Source: Gillisella taibaishanensis
GTDB taxonomy: Bacteria > Pseudomonadota > Alphaproteobacteria > Rhizobiales > Rhizobiaceae
Reading direction: 5' to 3'
Assembly (NCBI RefSeq): GCF_001938985.1
Contig: NZ_MKIN01000022.1
Location: 310,001 to 374,000, forward strand
DNA: 64,000 nucleotides
Part shown: positions 46,693 through 56,237 of the stretch, one piece after another
Layout of the letters: each line of letters begins with the position of its first letter
Numbering within the stretch: the stretch's first letter is position 1
The notes under the pieces: generated by a model
Told to the model about the DNA's origin: nothing
What the model saw: only the letters and a program-made list of their open reading frames with translations
Databases searched by the model: none
Made by a program: the position numbers and the translations under genes

Positions 46693-46983
46693 TCAGCCGC
46701 GGGCTTCCTTGTCGCGGTTGAGCCACATCAGTTCCATCTGAACGGCGTCCTGGAAGCTCATGATTTCGTCGCGCATCACGTCTTCGGGGCAGCCGAGGTC
46801 GAGGAGTTCGGCACCGAGCTGGCGGCAGGTGGCGCGCCAGTAGACGGTGGCGTCATTGCCCTGCAGCCGATCCAGCGTCACGGCGGCGCTGCGCACCAGG
46901 TCGCGGCGGCTTGCCAGCGGGAAGAAGGCCAGCGTCGAGGCAACGGGCTCAAGCTTGGCGGCAGTGTTGGGCATACGAACCAT
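46693..46983 (-). CDS. Small conserved protein, DUF6074-like
   Basis: 96 residues. ASTLAFFPLASRRDLVRSAAVTLDRLQG and YWRATCRQLGAELLDLG match a Rhizobiales small family (about 90-110 residues), with three Cys and a helical profile. I do not know its function. It lies alone between the hydrolase and the ABC operon. Confidence 0.55.
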   Translation of the reverse strand: MVRMPNTAAKLEPVASTLAFFPLASRRDLVRSAAVTLDRLQGNDATVYWRATCRQLGAELLDLGCPEDVMRDEIMSFQDAVQMELMWLNRDKEARG

Positions 46984-47068
46984 CCTTTGTACTGATGATT
47001 CGTTTTACGACCTCATGGTTAAGGTTTGGTTGCCGTAGCGAAAGTGCATTTGAATCGATTGTCTCAAA

Positions 47069-47098
47069 AGAAGACCCTCCCGGCCGGAGCCGGAAGGG
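47069..47098 (-). terminator. Terminator of the amino-acid ABC operon
   Basis: On the reverse strand CCCTTCCGGC pairs with GCCGGGAGGG (47075-47084 with 47089-47098), followed by TCTTCTTTT, just past the ATP-binding gene. Confidence 0.8.
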
Positions 47099-47125
47099 CT
47101 ATCACTGCATTTTCAAGGCTCGTTT

Positions 47126-47887
47126 TCAGATGTCGTAGCTGTAACCGGCGCTCAGCGAAGCAATAAATTTCTTCGTGCGCTCCTGTTCCGGGGTCTGGAA
47201 AATACGGCTCGGCGCGCCACGCTCGACAATGAGGCCCCCATCGAGAAACAGGACATGCTCTGCCACGCGCGAAGCAAGACGCAGATCATGGGTCGCCATC
47301 ACCATGGTCGTACCTTCGCGGGCGAGCCGTGTCAGCACATCGACGACCTCCTCGGCCAATTCAGGATCGAGCGCCGAGGTCGGTTCGTCGCATAAAAGCA
47401 CGCGCGGAGACGGCGCCAGAGCGCGGGCGATCGCCACGCGCTGCTGTTGACCGCCAGACAGTGTTGCCGGCCAGGCATCCGCTTTATGCGCCATCCCGAC
47501 CTTTTCCAGAAGAGCGAGCGCGCGCGTGCGCGCCTCGTCCTTGCGCCACTTCAGCACGGTAACCAGGCCCTCCATCACGTTGTCGATCACAGTCTGATGG
47601 GGGAAAAGTTGAAAGTTCTGAAAGACCATGCCCGTCTGGCGCCGCACGGGCTGGATCTGGCTCCAGCCGAGTTTCTTTCCCGGCTGAAAACTGATGGAGG
47701 CTTCGCCGATGCGCACCGTCCCCGATGTCGGAATTTCCAAAAGATTGATACAGCGCAGCAGGGTGCTCTTTCCTCCGCCGGACGGACCGACCAGCGCCGT
47801 CACGGTACCTTCCGCCAGCGTCATGCTCACATCTTTCAGCACGACATTATCGCCGAAGCGCTTTTCGATATGGGAAACTTCGATCAT
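47126..47887 (-). CDS. Amino acid ABC transporter ATP-binding protein
   Basis: 253 residues. Walker A LVGPSGGGKSTLLRCINLLE, Q-loop MVFQNFQLFPHQTV, signature [16 protein letters not shown], Walker B VLLCDEPTSALDPEL and the H-loop VMATHDLRLASRVAEHVLF are typical of polar amino-acid importers (GlnQ/TcyN type). Its ATG overlaps the permease stop (ATGA), so the two are translationally coupled. Confidence 0.95.
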   Translation of the reverse strand: MIEVSHIEKRFGDNVVLKDVSMTLAEGTVTALVGPSGGGKSTLLRCINLLEIPTSGTVRIGEASISFQPGKKLGWSQIQPVRRQTGMVFQNFQLFPHQTVIDNVMEGLVTVLKWRKDEARTRALALLEKVGMAHKADAWPATLSGGQQQRVAIARALAPSPRVLLCDEPTSALDPELAEEVVDVLTRLAREGTTMVMATHDLRLASRVAEHVLFLDGGLIVERGAPSRIFQTPEQERTKKFIASLSAGYSYDI

Positions 47888-48564
47888 GTCCGCGCCTCCA
47901 GGAAACCGCCATAGCGCGCGAAGCGCCTCTCGAGCCGAGATTGCAGCAGCGACAGGACCGAACTCATGGCAAGATAGATCAACGCCGCCTCGATATAGAG
48001 GATCAGCGGCTCGTAGGTCGTGGCGACGATACGCTGCGCAGTCTGAAACAGTTCAGGCACTGTGATGGCCGCCGCCAAGGACGTGTCCTTGACGAGCGAG
48101 ATAAAGGTATTGGAGAGCGGCGGCACCGCAACGCGTGTCGCCTGCGGCAGAATGGTGCGAAGCATTGCCTGGCGCCAGTTCATGCCGATCGAATAGGCTG
48201 CCTCCCATTGCCCGCGTGGCACCGAAGCGATCACCGCCCGGATGATCTCCGAGGTATAGGCGCCGATATTGAGCGTGAAGCCAATGAGAGCGGCTGGAAA
48301 GGCTGAGAGAAGAATGCCGGCGCTCGGCAGGCCGTAGAAGATAACGAAGAGCTGGACGAGCAGCGGCGTTCCCCGGATGATCCAGACGTAGAAACGGGCA
48401 ATACCGGCGACCGGCGCCGGCCCGAACAGCCGAGCAATCGCGGTGACGAGGCCAAGGGCCAGACCAAGCACGAAGGACAGGAGCGTAAGCGGCACCGTGA
48501 AGATGAGGCCGGCCCACAGAAGCGGCTGGAGCGAATCCAGCATGAGTTGAAGCCATGACGGCAA
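47884..48564 (-). CDS. Amino acid ABC transporter permease
   Basis: 226 residues. The start was set at TTG 48564, with AGAGGTG upstream: the first residues then line up (LPSWLQLMLDSLQ) with the start of E. coli cystine permease YecS/TcyL. An ATG at 48543 is the alternative. Membrane helices are followed by the EAA loop GMNWRQAMLRTILPQATRVAVPPLSN. It forms the inner-membrane channel for a polar amino acid, perhaps cystine; the substrate is inferred from the binding protein. Confidence 0.92.
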   Translation of the reverse strand: MPSWLQLMLDSLQPLLWAGLIFTVPLTLLSFVLGLALGLVTAIARLFGPAPVAGIARFYVWIIRGTPLLVQLFVIFYGLPSAGILLSAFPAALIGFTLNIGAYTSEIIRAVIASVPRGQWEAAYSIGMNWRQAMLRTILPQATRVAVPPLSNTFISLVKDTSLAAAITVPELFQTAQRIVATTYEPLILYIEAALIYLAMSSVLSLLQSRLERRFARYGGFLEART

Positions 48565-48575
48565 GACGGCACCTC

Positions 48576-48672
48576 TAGAGTCTGTCGGGGAAAAGCGAAA
48601 CCCAGCCTTCCCAAAAGACAAACGAAAACAGGAGAATGAGAGTGCCAGGTTTCAATCTGAACCTGTCACTCT
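48576..48672 (-). repeat. RIME-like double-hairpin element, copy 1 (reverse)
   Basis: On the reverse strand the order is hairpin AGAGTG-x-CAGGTT ... AACCTG-x-CACTCT (48639-48672), then a second hairpin GTTTGTC (48623-48617) with GACAGAC (48586-48580). It matches the element at 49754-49853 along its length but lies in the opposite orientation. Confidence 0.75.
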
Positions 48673-48679
48673 TAACAAT

Positions 48680-48708
48680 GATCCGCTCCGGCAGGGCCGG
48701 TGCGGATC
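48680..48708. repeat. Hairpin between binding-protein and permease genes
   Basis: GATCCGC-T-CCGGC-AGG-GCCGG-T-GCGGATC is a 29-base near-symmetric stem-loop. In ABC operons such hairpins after the binding-protein gene often stabilise its mRNA (known for REP-type elements); the role here is inferred. Confidence 0.65.
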
Positions 48709-48747
48709 GGAAGATAACACAGAAAAGGGCGGAGCAGGCCGCAGTGA

Positions 48748-49524
48748 TTATTTCGAAACGTCTTCGCCGAAATATTTCTGCGAGATGGCTTGATAGGTGC
48801 CATCGGTCTTGATCTCGGCAAGCGCCTTGTTGATCGCCTCCAGAAGCTCCGGCTCACCCTTGCGAATGATAACGCCGGAATAATCAGCGTCGGCTTGCGC
48901 GTCGACGATTTTGACCGGCGCGTCCGGCTTATGCTTCTTGAAATCCAGGAAAGACAGGCTGTCGTTGACCGTCGCGTCCGCCCGTCCGGTCAGGACAAGC
49001 TGGATCGACTGGTCGAACCCGTCAGTGCCGACAAGCTCCGCACCATTGGTCTCGGCAAGCTTGCCGAAGTTGCTGGTCAGCGATTGCGCGGCCTTCTTGC
49101 CCTTCAGATCCTTGAAGGACTTGATGTCGTCATTGTTGCTTTTGACGATCAGCACGGCCTTTGAGGCGATGTAAGGCTCGGAAAAATCGTACTTCTTCTT
49201 GCGGGCGTCGGTGATACCGACTTCGTTGATGACGGCATCGTAGCGCTTGGCATCGAGGCCGGCGATCAGGCCATCCCACTTGCCTTCGACGAATTCAGCC
49301 TTAACGCCGATCTTCTTGGCGATAGCCTCGCCGATCTCCACGTCGAAGCCGACCAGTTTGCCGGATGCGTCGTGATAGGTGAAGGGCGCGTAGGTTCCCT
49401 CAGTCCCGATCTTCAACGTCGACGCCGCCTTCACATCGGAAAGATTCGAGCCGGCGAAAGCCGCTCCCGAAAGCGCAACCTGCGCCAGAATGACAGTCGT
49501 GGCGAACGTTCTCATCAAACTCAT
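48748..49524 (-). CDS. Amino acid ABC transporter substrate-binding protein (FliY/TcyA type)
   Basis: 258 residues from ATG 49524 (MSLMRTFATTVILAQVALSGAAFA), with GGGAATTCCAC upstream. A signal peptide ends about residue 25. The periplasmic family-3 binding protein has IGTEGTYAPFTYHDASGKLVGFDVEIGEAIAKK, KYDFSEPYIASKAVLIVK and DYSGVIIRKGEPELLEAINK. It resembles cystine-binding FliY/TcyA; the ligand is not proven. It is flanked by the two inverted RIME-like elements. Confidence 0.93.
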   Translation of the reverse strand: MSLMRTFATTVILAQVALSGAAFAGSNLSDVKAASTLKIGTEGTYAPFTYHDASGKLVGFDVEIGEAIAKKIGVKAEFVEGKWDGLIAGLDAKRYDAVINEVGITDARKKKYDFSEPYIASKAVLIVKSNNDDIKSFKDLKGKKAAQSLTSNFGKLAETNGAELVGTDGFDQSIQLVLTGRADATVNDSLSFLDFKKHKPDAPVKIVDAQADADYSGVIIRKGEPELLEAINKALAEIKTDGTYQAISQKYFGEDVSK

Positions 49525-49857
49525 GTGGAATTCCCGATCCTGTAGACACCAATTTTGCGGCAAGCTATCCCAAGTGGGACCGGCTCACCACGTACCGAAC
49601 GCGCAAAAAATCGTCGTAATCGGCAAAACTTTTTCTATTTCCGAATGATCTGCGAAATTCTCCGCAGACCTTCAATCCTGAACGCTGCCGCCCTCCTCTC
49701 CGTTGCGCAGAGATGGCGGCGGTCGGATTACGGGAATGACCCCGTCATCCCCTCGCGTATGTCAGGTTCAAATTGAACCAGTCATACGCGAGGTGCTTTT
49801 GATTGCGTTTGTCTTTTCGGGAAAACCGGGTTCCACTTTTCCCTGACAAACGCTCAC
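49525..49857. other. Intergenic region upstream of the ABC operon and downstream of gcd
   Basis: 333 bases, containing the RIME-like element at 49754-49853 and the ABC operon promoter near 49560-49660, which is AT-rich. No gene. Confidence 0.5.
49754..49853 (+). repeat. RIME-like double-hairpin element, copy 2
   Basis: Hairpin 1: CGCGTATG (49754-49761) with CATACGCG (49783-49790), inside which GGTTCAA and TTGAACC pair. Hairpin 2: GCGTTTGTC (49805-49813) with GACAAACGC (49845-49853), inside which GGGAAAA and TTTTCCC pair. A 100-base element with two large palindromes is the known form of RIME1 in rhizobia. Confidence 0.8.
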
Positions 49858-52191
49858 TCATGGCAGCGTATAGGCGATCACGTAGTCGCCCGGCTTGGTG
49901 CCGATCGAGCCGTGGCCGCCGGCGACCATCACCACATATTGCTTGCCGTTCAAGTCATAGGTCATTGGCGTTGCCTGACCGCCGGCGGGCAGCCGGCCTT
50001 CCCAGAGAACCTTGCCGGAGGCGAGGTCATAGGCACGCAGATAGTTATCGACGGCAGCGCCCAGGAAAACGACGCCGCCCTTGGTGATCATGGGACCGCC
50101 GATGCCGGGCACGCCGACCTTGAAGGGCAGCGGCAGCGGCGTCATGTCGTGGACGGTGCCGTTGCGGTGCTGATAGGCGATCTTGCCTGTCTTGAGGTCG
50201 GCAGCGGCAACCGTGCCCCATGGCGGCGCCTGGCAGGGAATGCCGAGCGGCGACAGGAACGGCCCCATCTTCACGGCGTAAGGCGCACCGTCATTGCGGT
50301 TGAGGCCCTGCTCCGAACCTTTGTCATCCTGCTTTTTCGGCGGCACCTGATCGCGCGGCACTAGCTGCGAGGTGAAGGCGAGATAGGTCGGCATGCCGAA
50401 CATCACCTGGCGTTCCGGATCGACCGCGACCGAGCCCCAGTTGAACGTGCCGAAATTGCCGGGATAGATGATCGAACCCTGCAGCGACGGCGGCGTATAC
50501 TGGCCATCATAGCGCAGCTGATGGAACTTGATGCGGCAGGCGAGCTGATCGAGCAGCGTTACGCCCCACATGTTGCGCTCTTCAAGCCGCGGCGGACGGA
50601 AGCTCAGGCCAGAGATCGGCTGCATCGGCGACGCATGGTCTTCGGGAATGGTTCCACCTGGAGCCGGCAGATCCTTGATCGGGATGATCGGCTGGCCGGT
50701 GCGCCGGTCAAGCACATAGACATCGCCCTGCTTGGTGGAAGCCACCAGCGCCGGCACCGTTTTGCCTTCGTGGGTAATGTCGAGCAGCACCGGCTGAGCC
50801 GGCACGTCCATGTCCCAGAGATCGTGATGGACGAATTGCTGTACCCAGCGGTCGGCACCGGTGTTGATATCGAGTGCCACGACCGAAGACGAGTATTTCT
50901 CAACATTGGCGCTTCGGTTCATGCCGAGCTGGTCCGGCACCTGATTGCCAAGCGGGATGTAGACGAGGCCGAGCTGCTCATCGACGGAAAATACCGACCA
51001 GCTATTGGGCGAGTTGGCGGTATATTTCTGCCCTGCCGGCAGCGGCTGGGTCTGGCTCGGATTGCCACTGTCCCAGTTCCATACCAAAGCACCGGTCTGC
51101 ACATCAAAGGCGCGGATCACGCCGGACTGTTCGTGGATGGAATAATTGTCGTTGACGGCACCGCCAATGATGATCTTGCCAGCGGCAATGACAGGCGGCG
51201 AGGTCGAGTAGTAATAGCCGGCCGGGTCATAGGGCATGCCCTGTTCCAGATGCAGCACACCCTTGTCGGCGAAGCTCTCGCAGACCTTGCCATTGGTGGC
51301 ATCGAGCGCGATCAACCGGGCATCAGAAGTCGGCAAGTAGACGCGGGTCGCGCAAGGCGCGCCGGCCGTTGCGGCGGGATCGGCATAATAGGTCACGCCA
51401 CGGCAGGTCTGGTGCTGCCGGTCGGGGTTGAGGCCGACATTCGGATCGTATTTCCATTTCTCCTTGCCGGTGGCAGCATCAATGGCGATCGCCCAATTGT
51501 GCGGCGTGCAGAGATAAAGCGTATCGCCCACTTTCAGCGGCGTCACCTGATAGGTGGTTTCGCCGACATCGCCCGGCTGCTTCACATCGCCGGTCTGATA
51601 GGTCCAGGCAGTCTTCAGGTTCTTGACATTGTCCGTGGTGATCTGGTTCAGCGGCGAATAGCGCTGGCCATAGGGCGTGCGGCCATATTGATGCCATTCA
51701 CCATCGGCGACATCGCCCCCGTAGGATGGCGTGGCGCTGGCGACGTCCATCGGCAGCATGCCCGGCTTGTCATAGGGGTCCTGCGTTATCGAATAGCCTG
51801 CGACGACCAGCGCCACAAGCACAGGCAGGGCAACCGGCCAGGCGCTGGCGGAAATGCCGCCTTCGCGGCGATGCTTCGGCCCGAGATGACGGCGGATCGC
51901 CGGCAGAAGCAGCACAAAGCCAAGCACGATCACCAAACCGCCACGAGTACCGAGCTGCCACCAGTCGAAACCCACTTCCGAAATTGCCCAGGCCAGGCAA
52001 CCGAGAATGAACAGGCCGTAGACCCAAAGCGCCGCCGTCTTACGCATGACCAGCAGCAGGGCGGTGACGAGGAAAGCGAAGCCCGCGATCAAATAAAACG
52101 GGCTGCCGCCCAGCGACAGGAGGTAGCCGCCGCCGCCACCGAGCACGAGCCCGAGAATGGCAAAGACGACAGCAGTAAGGGTGAGGACCAT
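49858..52191 (-). CDS. gcd: PQQ-dependent membrane glucose dehydrogenase
   Basis: 777 residues from ATG 52191 (MVLTLTAVVFAIL). Five N-terminal membrane segments (residues about 1-150) anchor the enzyme, followed by an eight-bladed PQQ propeller: DVADGEWHQYGRTPYGQRYSPL, TWTYQTG-like W-motifs (YQTGDVKQPGDVGETT), VKNLKTAWTYQ, HDLWDMDVPAQPVLLDI and the end GQATPMTYDLNGKQYVVMVAGGHG. It oxidises glucose and other sugars in the periplasm and passes electrons to ubiquinone. No pqq synthesis gene is present in the window. Confidence 0.93.
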   Translation of the reverse strand: MVLTLTAVVFAILGLVLGGGGGYLLSLGGSPFYLIAGFAFLVTALLLVMRKTAALWVYGLFILGCLAWAISEVGFDWWQLGTRGGLVIVLGFVLLLPAIRRHLGPKHRREGGISASAWPVALPVLVALVVAGYSITQDPYDKPGMLPMDVASATPSYGGDVADGEWHQYGRTPYGQRYSPLNQITTDNVKNLKTAWTYQTGDVKQPGDVGETTYQVTPLKVGDTLYLCTPHNWAIAIDAATGKEKWKYDPNVGLNPDRQHQTCRGVTYYADPAATAGAPCATRVYLPTSDARLIALDATNGKVCESFADKGVLHLEQGMPYDPAGYYYSTSPPVIAAGKIIIGGAVNDNYSIHEQSGVIRAFDVQTGALVWNWDSGNPSQTQPLPAGQKYTANSPNSWSVFSVDEQLGLVYIPLGNQVPDQLGMNRSANVEKYSSSVVALDINTGADRWVQQFVHHDLWDMDVPAQPVLLDITHEGKTVPALVASTKQGDVYVLDRRTGQPIIPIKDLPAPGGTIPEDHASPMQPISGLSFRPPRLEERNMWGVTLLDQLACRIKFHQLRYDGQYTPPSLQGSIIYPGNFGTFNWGSVAVDPERQVMFGMPTYLAFTSQLVPRDQVPPKKQDDKGSEQGLNRNDGAPYAVKMGPFLSPLGIPCQAPPWGTVAAADLKTGKIAYQHRNGTVHDMTPLPLPFKVGVPGIGGPMITKGGVVFLGAAVDNYLRAYDLASGKVLWEGRLPAGGQATPMTYDLNGKQYVVMVAGGHGSIGTKPGDYVIAYTLP

Positions 52192-52376
52192 GAGGCAAAT
52201 CCGATACAGTTGAAAAGAATGCCAGCGCCTTTTGAAAAAAGCGCAAATACAACCTGCGAACGCGCCAGCGTTGGATTTGTTCCTGAAAAAACCGACTCCC
52301 GGAAACCGACCGACAGCCCTTGCACGGCGGCCTCCTCCTTGCCATCTTCGCAGGCAAACGACCAGGAGAATGGACA

Positions 52377-53009
52377 ATGACCAAGGCGCTGCTGCTCATC
52401 GATATCCAGAACGGTTTTTGCCCCGGTGGCAATCTGCCGGTTGCCGAGGGCGATCAGGTCGTGGCGGTGGCCAACGCATTGATGGAGAGCGGCCATTACG
52501 ATCTGGTCGTGGCCTCGCAGGATTGGCATCCCGCCAATCACGGCAGCTTCGCCTCGCAGCATCCCGGTCGCAAGATGTTCGAACTCGGCGAACTCTCGGG
52601 CAAGCCGCAGATGATGTGGCCGGACCATTGCATTCAGGGCACTGATGACGCCGAGTTTCACCCCGATCTCGACCTTGCCCGCATCGATCATATCCAGAAA
52701 AAGGGCCTCAATCCTGAAGTCGACAGCTATTCTGCCTTCCGCGACAATGATCAGGCGGCGCTGACCGGCCTGTCCGACTGGCTTAAGGACAAGGGTGTCA
52801 CCCAGCTGGACGTCATGGGTCTTGCCACCGATTACTGCGTCAAGTTCTCAGTCATCGACGCTCTGGAAATGCTGCCGGGCGTGGAGGTTCGGCTGGTTGC
52901 CGACGGCTCCCGTGGCATCGATCCACAGACTGTCCAGGCCGCACTGTCGGACATGCAGGCCCATGGTGCGCGACTGATCACCAGCGCCAGTGTGCTGGGG
53001 AACGCTTGA
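52377..53009 (+). CDS. pncA: Nicotinamidase / isochorismatase family
   Basis: 210 residues from ATG 52377, with AGGAGAATGGACA upstream. MTKALLLIDIQNGFCPGG (catalytic Asp), DWHPANHGSF (metal-binding Asp and His), the Lys of HIQKKGLNPE and the nucleophile Cys in MGLATDYCVKFSVIDAL are the nicotinamidase set. It hydrolyses nicotinamide to nicotinate for NAD salvage. It is divergent from gcd, 185 bases away, with no obvious shared function. Confidence 0.95.
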   Translation: MTKALLLIDIQNGFCPGGNLPVAEGDQVVAVANALMESGHYDLVVASQDWHPANHGSFASQHPGRKMFELGELSGKPQMMWPDHCIQGTDDAEFHPDLDLARIDHIQKKGLNPEVDSYSAFRDNDQAALTGLSDWLKDKGVTQLDVMGLATDYCVKFSVIDALEMLPGVEVRLVADGSRGIDPQTVQAALSDMQAHGARLITSASVLGNA

Positions 53010-53091
53010 GCGAAACCCGGCCTAGGAACTTCCCGGCATTGACGGCTCTGTGAAAAACCGACAATAGCAGACCCGGTTTGGGAGGGCTGCC

Positions 53092-53973
53092 ATGGAAATC
53101 GTCACAACCATCGCGACGCTGCGGGCGCGGCTGGCGCTGAGCCGCAAGGCCGGCCAGTCCATCGGCTTCGTGCCGACCATGGGCTATCTGCACAAGGGGC
53201 ATCTGACGCTGGTCGAGCGTTCCAGAGCCGAAAATCCTGTGAATGTCGTATCGATCTTCGTCAATCCGCTGCAATTCGGCCGGGGCGAGGATCTGGAAAA
53301 ATACCCCCGCGACCTAGAGCGCGATGCAGCGCTGCTGGACGCTGCCGGCGTCGATGTCCTGTTTGCCCCTGAGGTCAAGGAAATGTATCCGCGACCGATG
53401 CAGACCGTGGTCGATCTGCCGGAACTCGGTGGCGAGCTGGAAGGCGCTGCCCGGCCCGGGCATTTCGCCGGCGTTGCCACCGTCGTGTCGAAGCTATTCA
53501 ACATCGTCCAGCCGGATGCCGCTTATTTCGGGCTGAAGGATTATCAGCAGGTGGCAATTATCCGCCGCATGGTCGAGGACATGGCGATCCCCGTGCGGAT
53601 CGTGCCTGTCGAGACCGTGCGCGAAGTTGACGGCCTCGCCTTCTCCTCCCGCAATGTCTATCTCTCACGTGAAGAGCGCGCCGCCGCCGTGATCGTGCCA
53701 CGGGCGCTTGATGAAGCCGAGCGGCTGCACCGCGCAGGTCTGAACGATCCCGAAGAGATGGAAACCACGCTCACCGCCTTCATCGCCAGCGAACCGCTCG
53801 CCCGTCCCGGCGTCATTTCTGTGCGGCACCCCGATACGCTGGCGCCATTGCAGCGCCTGGATCAATCGTTCCTCGTGTTGCTCTATGTCGAAATTGGCAC
53901 CACGAAACTGCTGGACAACCGGGTGATTGAGGTCGCCGCAAACCCAGGCAGCCAGAAGGAAATCATCGCATGA
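53092..53973 (+). CDS. panC: Pantothenate synthetase
   Basis: 293 residues. It joins pantoate and beta-alanine with ATP. Seen: the nucleotidyl-transferase motif [63 protein letters not shown] and [13 protein letters not shown]. Its stop overlaps the start of panB by four bases (ATGA), a translational coupling. The promoter probably lies in the 82 bases after pncA. Confidence 0.97.
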   Translation: MEIVTTIATLRARLALSRKAGQSIGFVPTMGYLHKGHLTLVERSRAENPVNVVSIFVNPLQFGRGEDLEKYPRDLERDAALLDAAGVDVLFAPEVKEMYPRPMQTVVDLPELGGELEGAARPGHFAGVATVVSKLFNIVQPDAAYFGLKDYQQVAIIRRMVEDMAIPVRIVPVETVREVDGLAFSSRNVYLSREERAAAVIVPRALDEAERLHRAGLNDPEEMETTLTAFIASEPLARPGVISVRHPDTLAPLQRLDQSFLVLLYVEIGTTKLLDNRVIEVAANPGSQKEIIA

Positions 53974-54797
53974 GCGCCCCGCCCCGCCAGAAACGCCTAA
54001 CTCCGTCAGATATCGCCGCCCTCAAAAACCAGCGCCCGATCGTGTCGCTGACAGCCTATACAACGCCGATGGCGCGGCTGATGGACGCCCATTGCGACCT
54101 GCTACTGGTTGGCGACAGTCTCGGCATGGTGCTCTATGGCCTCGACACGACCGTCGGCGTGACGCTTGAGATGATGATTGCCCATGGGCAAGCGGTGTTA
54201 CGCGGAGTCACGAGAGCTTGCGTGATCGTCGACATGCCCTTCGGCTCCTATCAGGAGTCCCGGGAGCAGGCCTTCCGCAACGCTGCGCGGATCATGAAGG
54301 AAACCGGCTGCGACGGCGTCAAGCTCGAAGGCGGCACCGAAATGGCCGATACGGTCGCGTTTCTGGTGGAGCGCGGCATCCCCGTGCTCGGTCATGTCGG
54401 GCTGATGCCGCAGCAGGTCAACACGTCGGGCGGCTACCGTTCCAAGGGCCATGACGATGCAGAAGCCGACAAGGTCCGCCGTGACGCCTCCGCCATCGCG
54501 CAGGCAGGTGCCTTTGCGCTGGTCATCGAGGGCACGGTGGAGCCATTGGCACGGGAGATTTCGCAGAGGCTCGCCTGCCCCACCATCGGCATCGGCGCCT
54601 CGCCAGCCTGCGATGGCCAGATCCTAGTATCGGATGACATGCTCGGCCTGTTCAACGATTTCAAGCCGCGCTTCGTCAAGCACTATGCCGAACTGGCCAA
54701 CGTGATCTCAAAAGCCATCGAGACCTATGCGTCCGAGGTAAAGGCGCGGCAGTTTCCGGGGCCGGAGCACACGTTCAAGCCACGCGGTAGGTCCTGA
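53970..54797 (+). CDS. panB: 3-methyl-2-oxobutanoate hydroxymethyltransferase
   Basis: 275 residues. It forms ketopantoate, the precursor for PanC, with methylene-tetrahydrofolate and Mg2+. The start is ATG 53970 overlapping panC. Seen: [35 protein letters not shown] (Mg-binding), [24 protein letters not shown] and [15 protein letters not shown]. Confidence 0.97.
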   Translation: MSAPPRQKRLTPSDIAALKNQRPIVSLTAYTTPMARLMDAHCDLLLVGDSLGMVLYGLDTTVGVTLEMMIAHGQAVLRGVTRACVIVDMPFGSYQESREQAFRNAARIMKETGCDGVKLEGGTEMADTVAFLVERGIPVLGHVGLMPQQVNTSGGYRSKGHDDAEADKVRRDASAIAQAGAFALVIEGTVEPLAREISQRLACPTIGIGASPACDGQILVSDDMLGLFNDFKPRFVKHYAELANVISKAIETYASEVKARQFPGPEHTFKPRGRS

Positions 54798-54801
54798 GGG
54801 C

Positions 54802-55065
54802 TCACGTCTCCCTGGCCCGCTCCAGCTGATAAATGCCGTCGTTGAAGCGATCGACCTGTTCGGCCAGCAAGGTCTGGGCGTCCGCCAGGCCGCGATTGTA
54901 GAAATGCGTGCCGAGCGTGCCCGCCAGAAAATCGATCAGGCTTTCGACCTCGAACCGGCCAAGCTCCAGCCCGTGCTCTCCCGCCAGGTGGCCCTGGATC
55001 CGCGCGACAAGATCGGCAAGCTCTTCCTTGGAGAAGTCAGCCTTGCCGCTTTCGGGTTTTCGCAT
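54802..55065 (-). CDS. DUF2164 family protein
   Basis: 87 residues. KADFSKEELADLVARIQGHLAGEHGLELGRFEVESLIDFLAGTLGTHFYNRGLADAQTLL matches the DUF2164 pattern (FSKEE, helix, FYN.G.ADA). Function unknown. It lies tail-to-tail with panB and 60 bases after the KynU-like gene end. Confidence 0.85.
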   Translation of the reverse strand: MRKPESGKADFSKEELADLVARIQGHLAGEHGLELGRFEVESLIDFLAGTLGTHFYNRGLADAQTLLAEQVDRFNDGIYQLERARET

Positions 55066-55124
55066 CGCCTGTTCTCCCTGCTGATTTCGGGCCGCAGATC
55101 AACGGATCATGCGGCACATGTCAA

Positions 55125-56237
55125 TCAGGCAGCGTAAGAACCGATCAGGTCCGGCAGGCGCGCCAGATCGGCTTCGCTGGTGACGATTCCGGGTGAAAAG
55201 CGCAGAGTCTCGCCGCGATGATCGACAAAGATCTGCTGCGATTTCAGATGGGCCACCAGCACCTTCGCCCGCTCTACGCTCTGAGCCTTCAGCATGACGC
55301 TGCCGCCGCGCCGATCCTCCTGCACGGGCGAGGCCAGCACCAGGCCGAGATCGGGCGCCATGGCGATCAATTGACGCGTCAGCCGCAGATTATGGGCACG
55401 CAAGACCTCGACGCCGGTGTCGAGCACGAAGTCCAGACCGGGCTGCGAGGCAACCGCCGCCAGCACCGCCGGTGTGCCGTGATCGAAGCGCCGAGCGTCA
55501 GGCGCATAAGAGAAGCTGTCGAGCGCCCAGGAAAACGGGTTGGGTTGGCTGAACCAGCCGCGCAGTTCCGGCTCGCACCGATCCAAAAGCGCGGTACGGA
55601 CATAGAGCATGCCTGCACCTGAGAAGCCGCACAGCCATTTCAAAGAGGAGCCGATCACCACATCGAAATCGCCGACCGCGAAGGGCAGAATGCCAACGCC
55701 TTGCGTAATATCGACGACGGTCAAGGCTCTGGTTTCCCGCGCGCGGGCGGCAAGCGCGGAGAGATCGGCGCGCTTCGAAGCCGTCGATGTGACCCAGGTG
55801 ATCACGGCAAGGCCGACATCCTCGCCCCAATGCTCGAGGTAATCCTCATCCTCGACATAGGCCTGGCCCTGGCGCAGCGGCACCGTGTCGAGCCGAAAGC
55901 CGAAGCGCTCCTCAAGGCCCGCGAGCAGGAAGTGTAGGCTCGGAAAACAGTCCTCTGCAATAAGAACACGCTTTCCCCGCAGATATTCTCCGGGCAGCGC
56001 GCCGATCAGGCTGGACAGCGCCACAGTGACGTTTTCCACCGTGGTCATTGTGCCCTCGGGCGCTCGGATCAGCCGCTCCCAGCTGCGGATGAACCGGTCT
56101 CTGGCGCCAAGCGCTTGCGGCCATTGATTGTCGTCTTCGCGGGACCAGATCTCGGCAAACTGCGCCAGAGCCTGCGCCGTGTCCGCCTGCTTGGCCGGAT
56201 AGGTGCCGATCGAATGGTAGAGACAATAGCCGCTCAT
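55125..56237 (-). CDS. Kynureninase-like PLP enzyme
   Basis: 370 residues, shorter than the usual 410. The class V aminotransferase fold is shown by TTVENVTVALSSLIGAL, VITWVTSTASKRADL, VVDITQGVGILPF and the PLP lysine in VIGSSLKWLCGFSGAGMLYV, close to the SxxKW(L/Y)xGxxGAGFLY of kynureninases. The start ATG overlaps the kynA stop (ATGA), so the two are co-translated and a role in cleaving kynurenine to anthranilate is likely. The exact substrate is inferred; a cysteine-desulfurase-like role is possible. Confidence 0.78.
   Translation of the reverse strand: MSGYCLYHSIGTYPAKQADTAQALAQFAEIWSREDDNQWPQALGARDRFIRSWERLIRAPEGTMTTVENVTVALSSLIGALPGEYLRGKRVLIAEDCFPSLHFLLAGLEERFGFRLDTVPLRQGQAYVEDEDYLEHWGEDVGLAVITWVTSTASKRADLSALAARARETRALTVVDITQGVGILPFAVGDFDVVIGSSLKWLCGFSGAGMLYVRTALLDRCEPELRGWFSQPNPFSWALDSFSYAPDARRFDHGTPAVLAAVASQPGLDFVLDTGVEVLRAHNLRLTRQLIAMAPDLGLVLASPVQEDRRGGSVMLKAQSVERAKVLVAHLKSQQIFVDHRGETLRFSPGIVTSEADLARLPDLIGSYAA

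Noticed and set aside
48639-48708. Possible riboswitch between the ABC binding-protein and permease genes
   Set aside because: The two stem-loops are explained as the RIME-like repeat and a separate symmetric hairpin; no known riboswitch core is visible.
50521-52380. A 619-codon forward frame over gcd
   Set aside because: Antisense to gcd; its predicted sequence is Arg/His-rich with no domain, while the reverse strand encodes a complete PQQ dehydrogenase.
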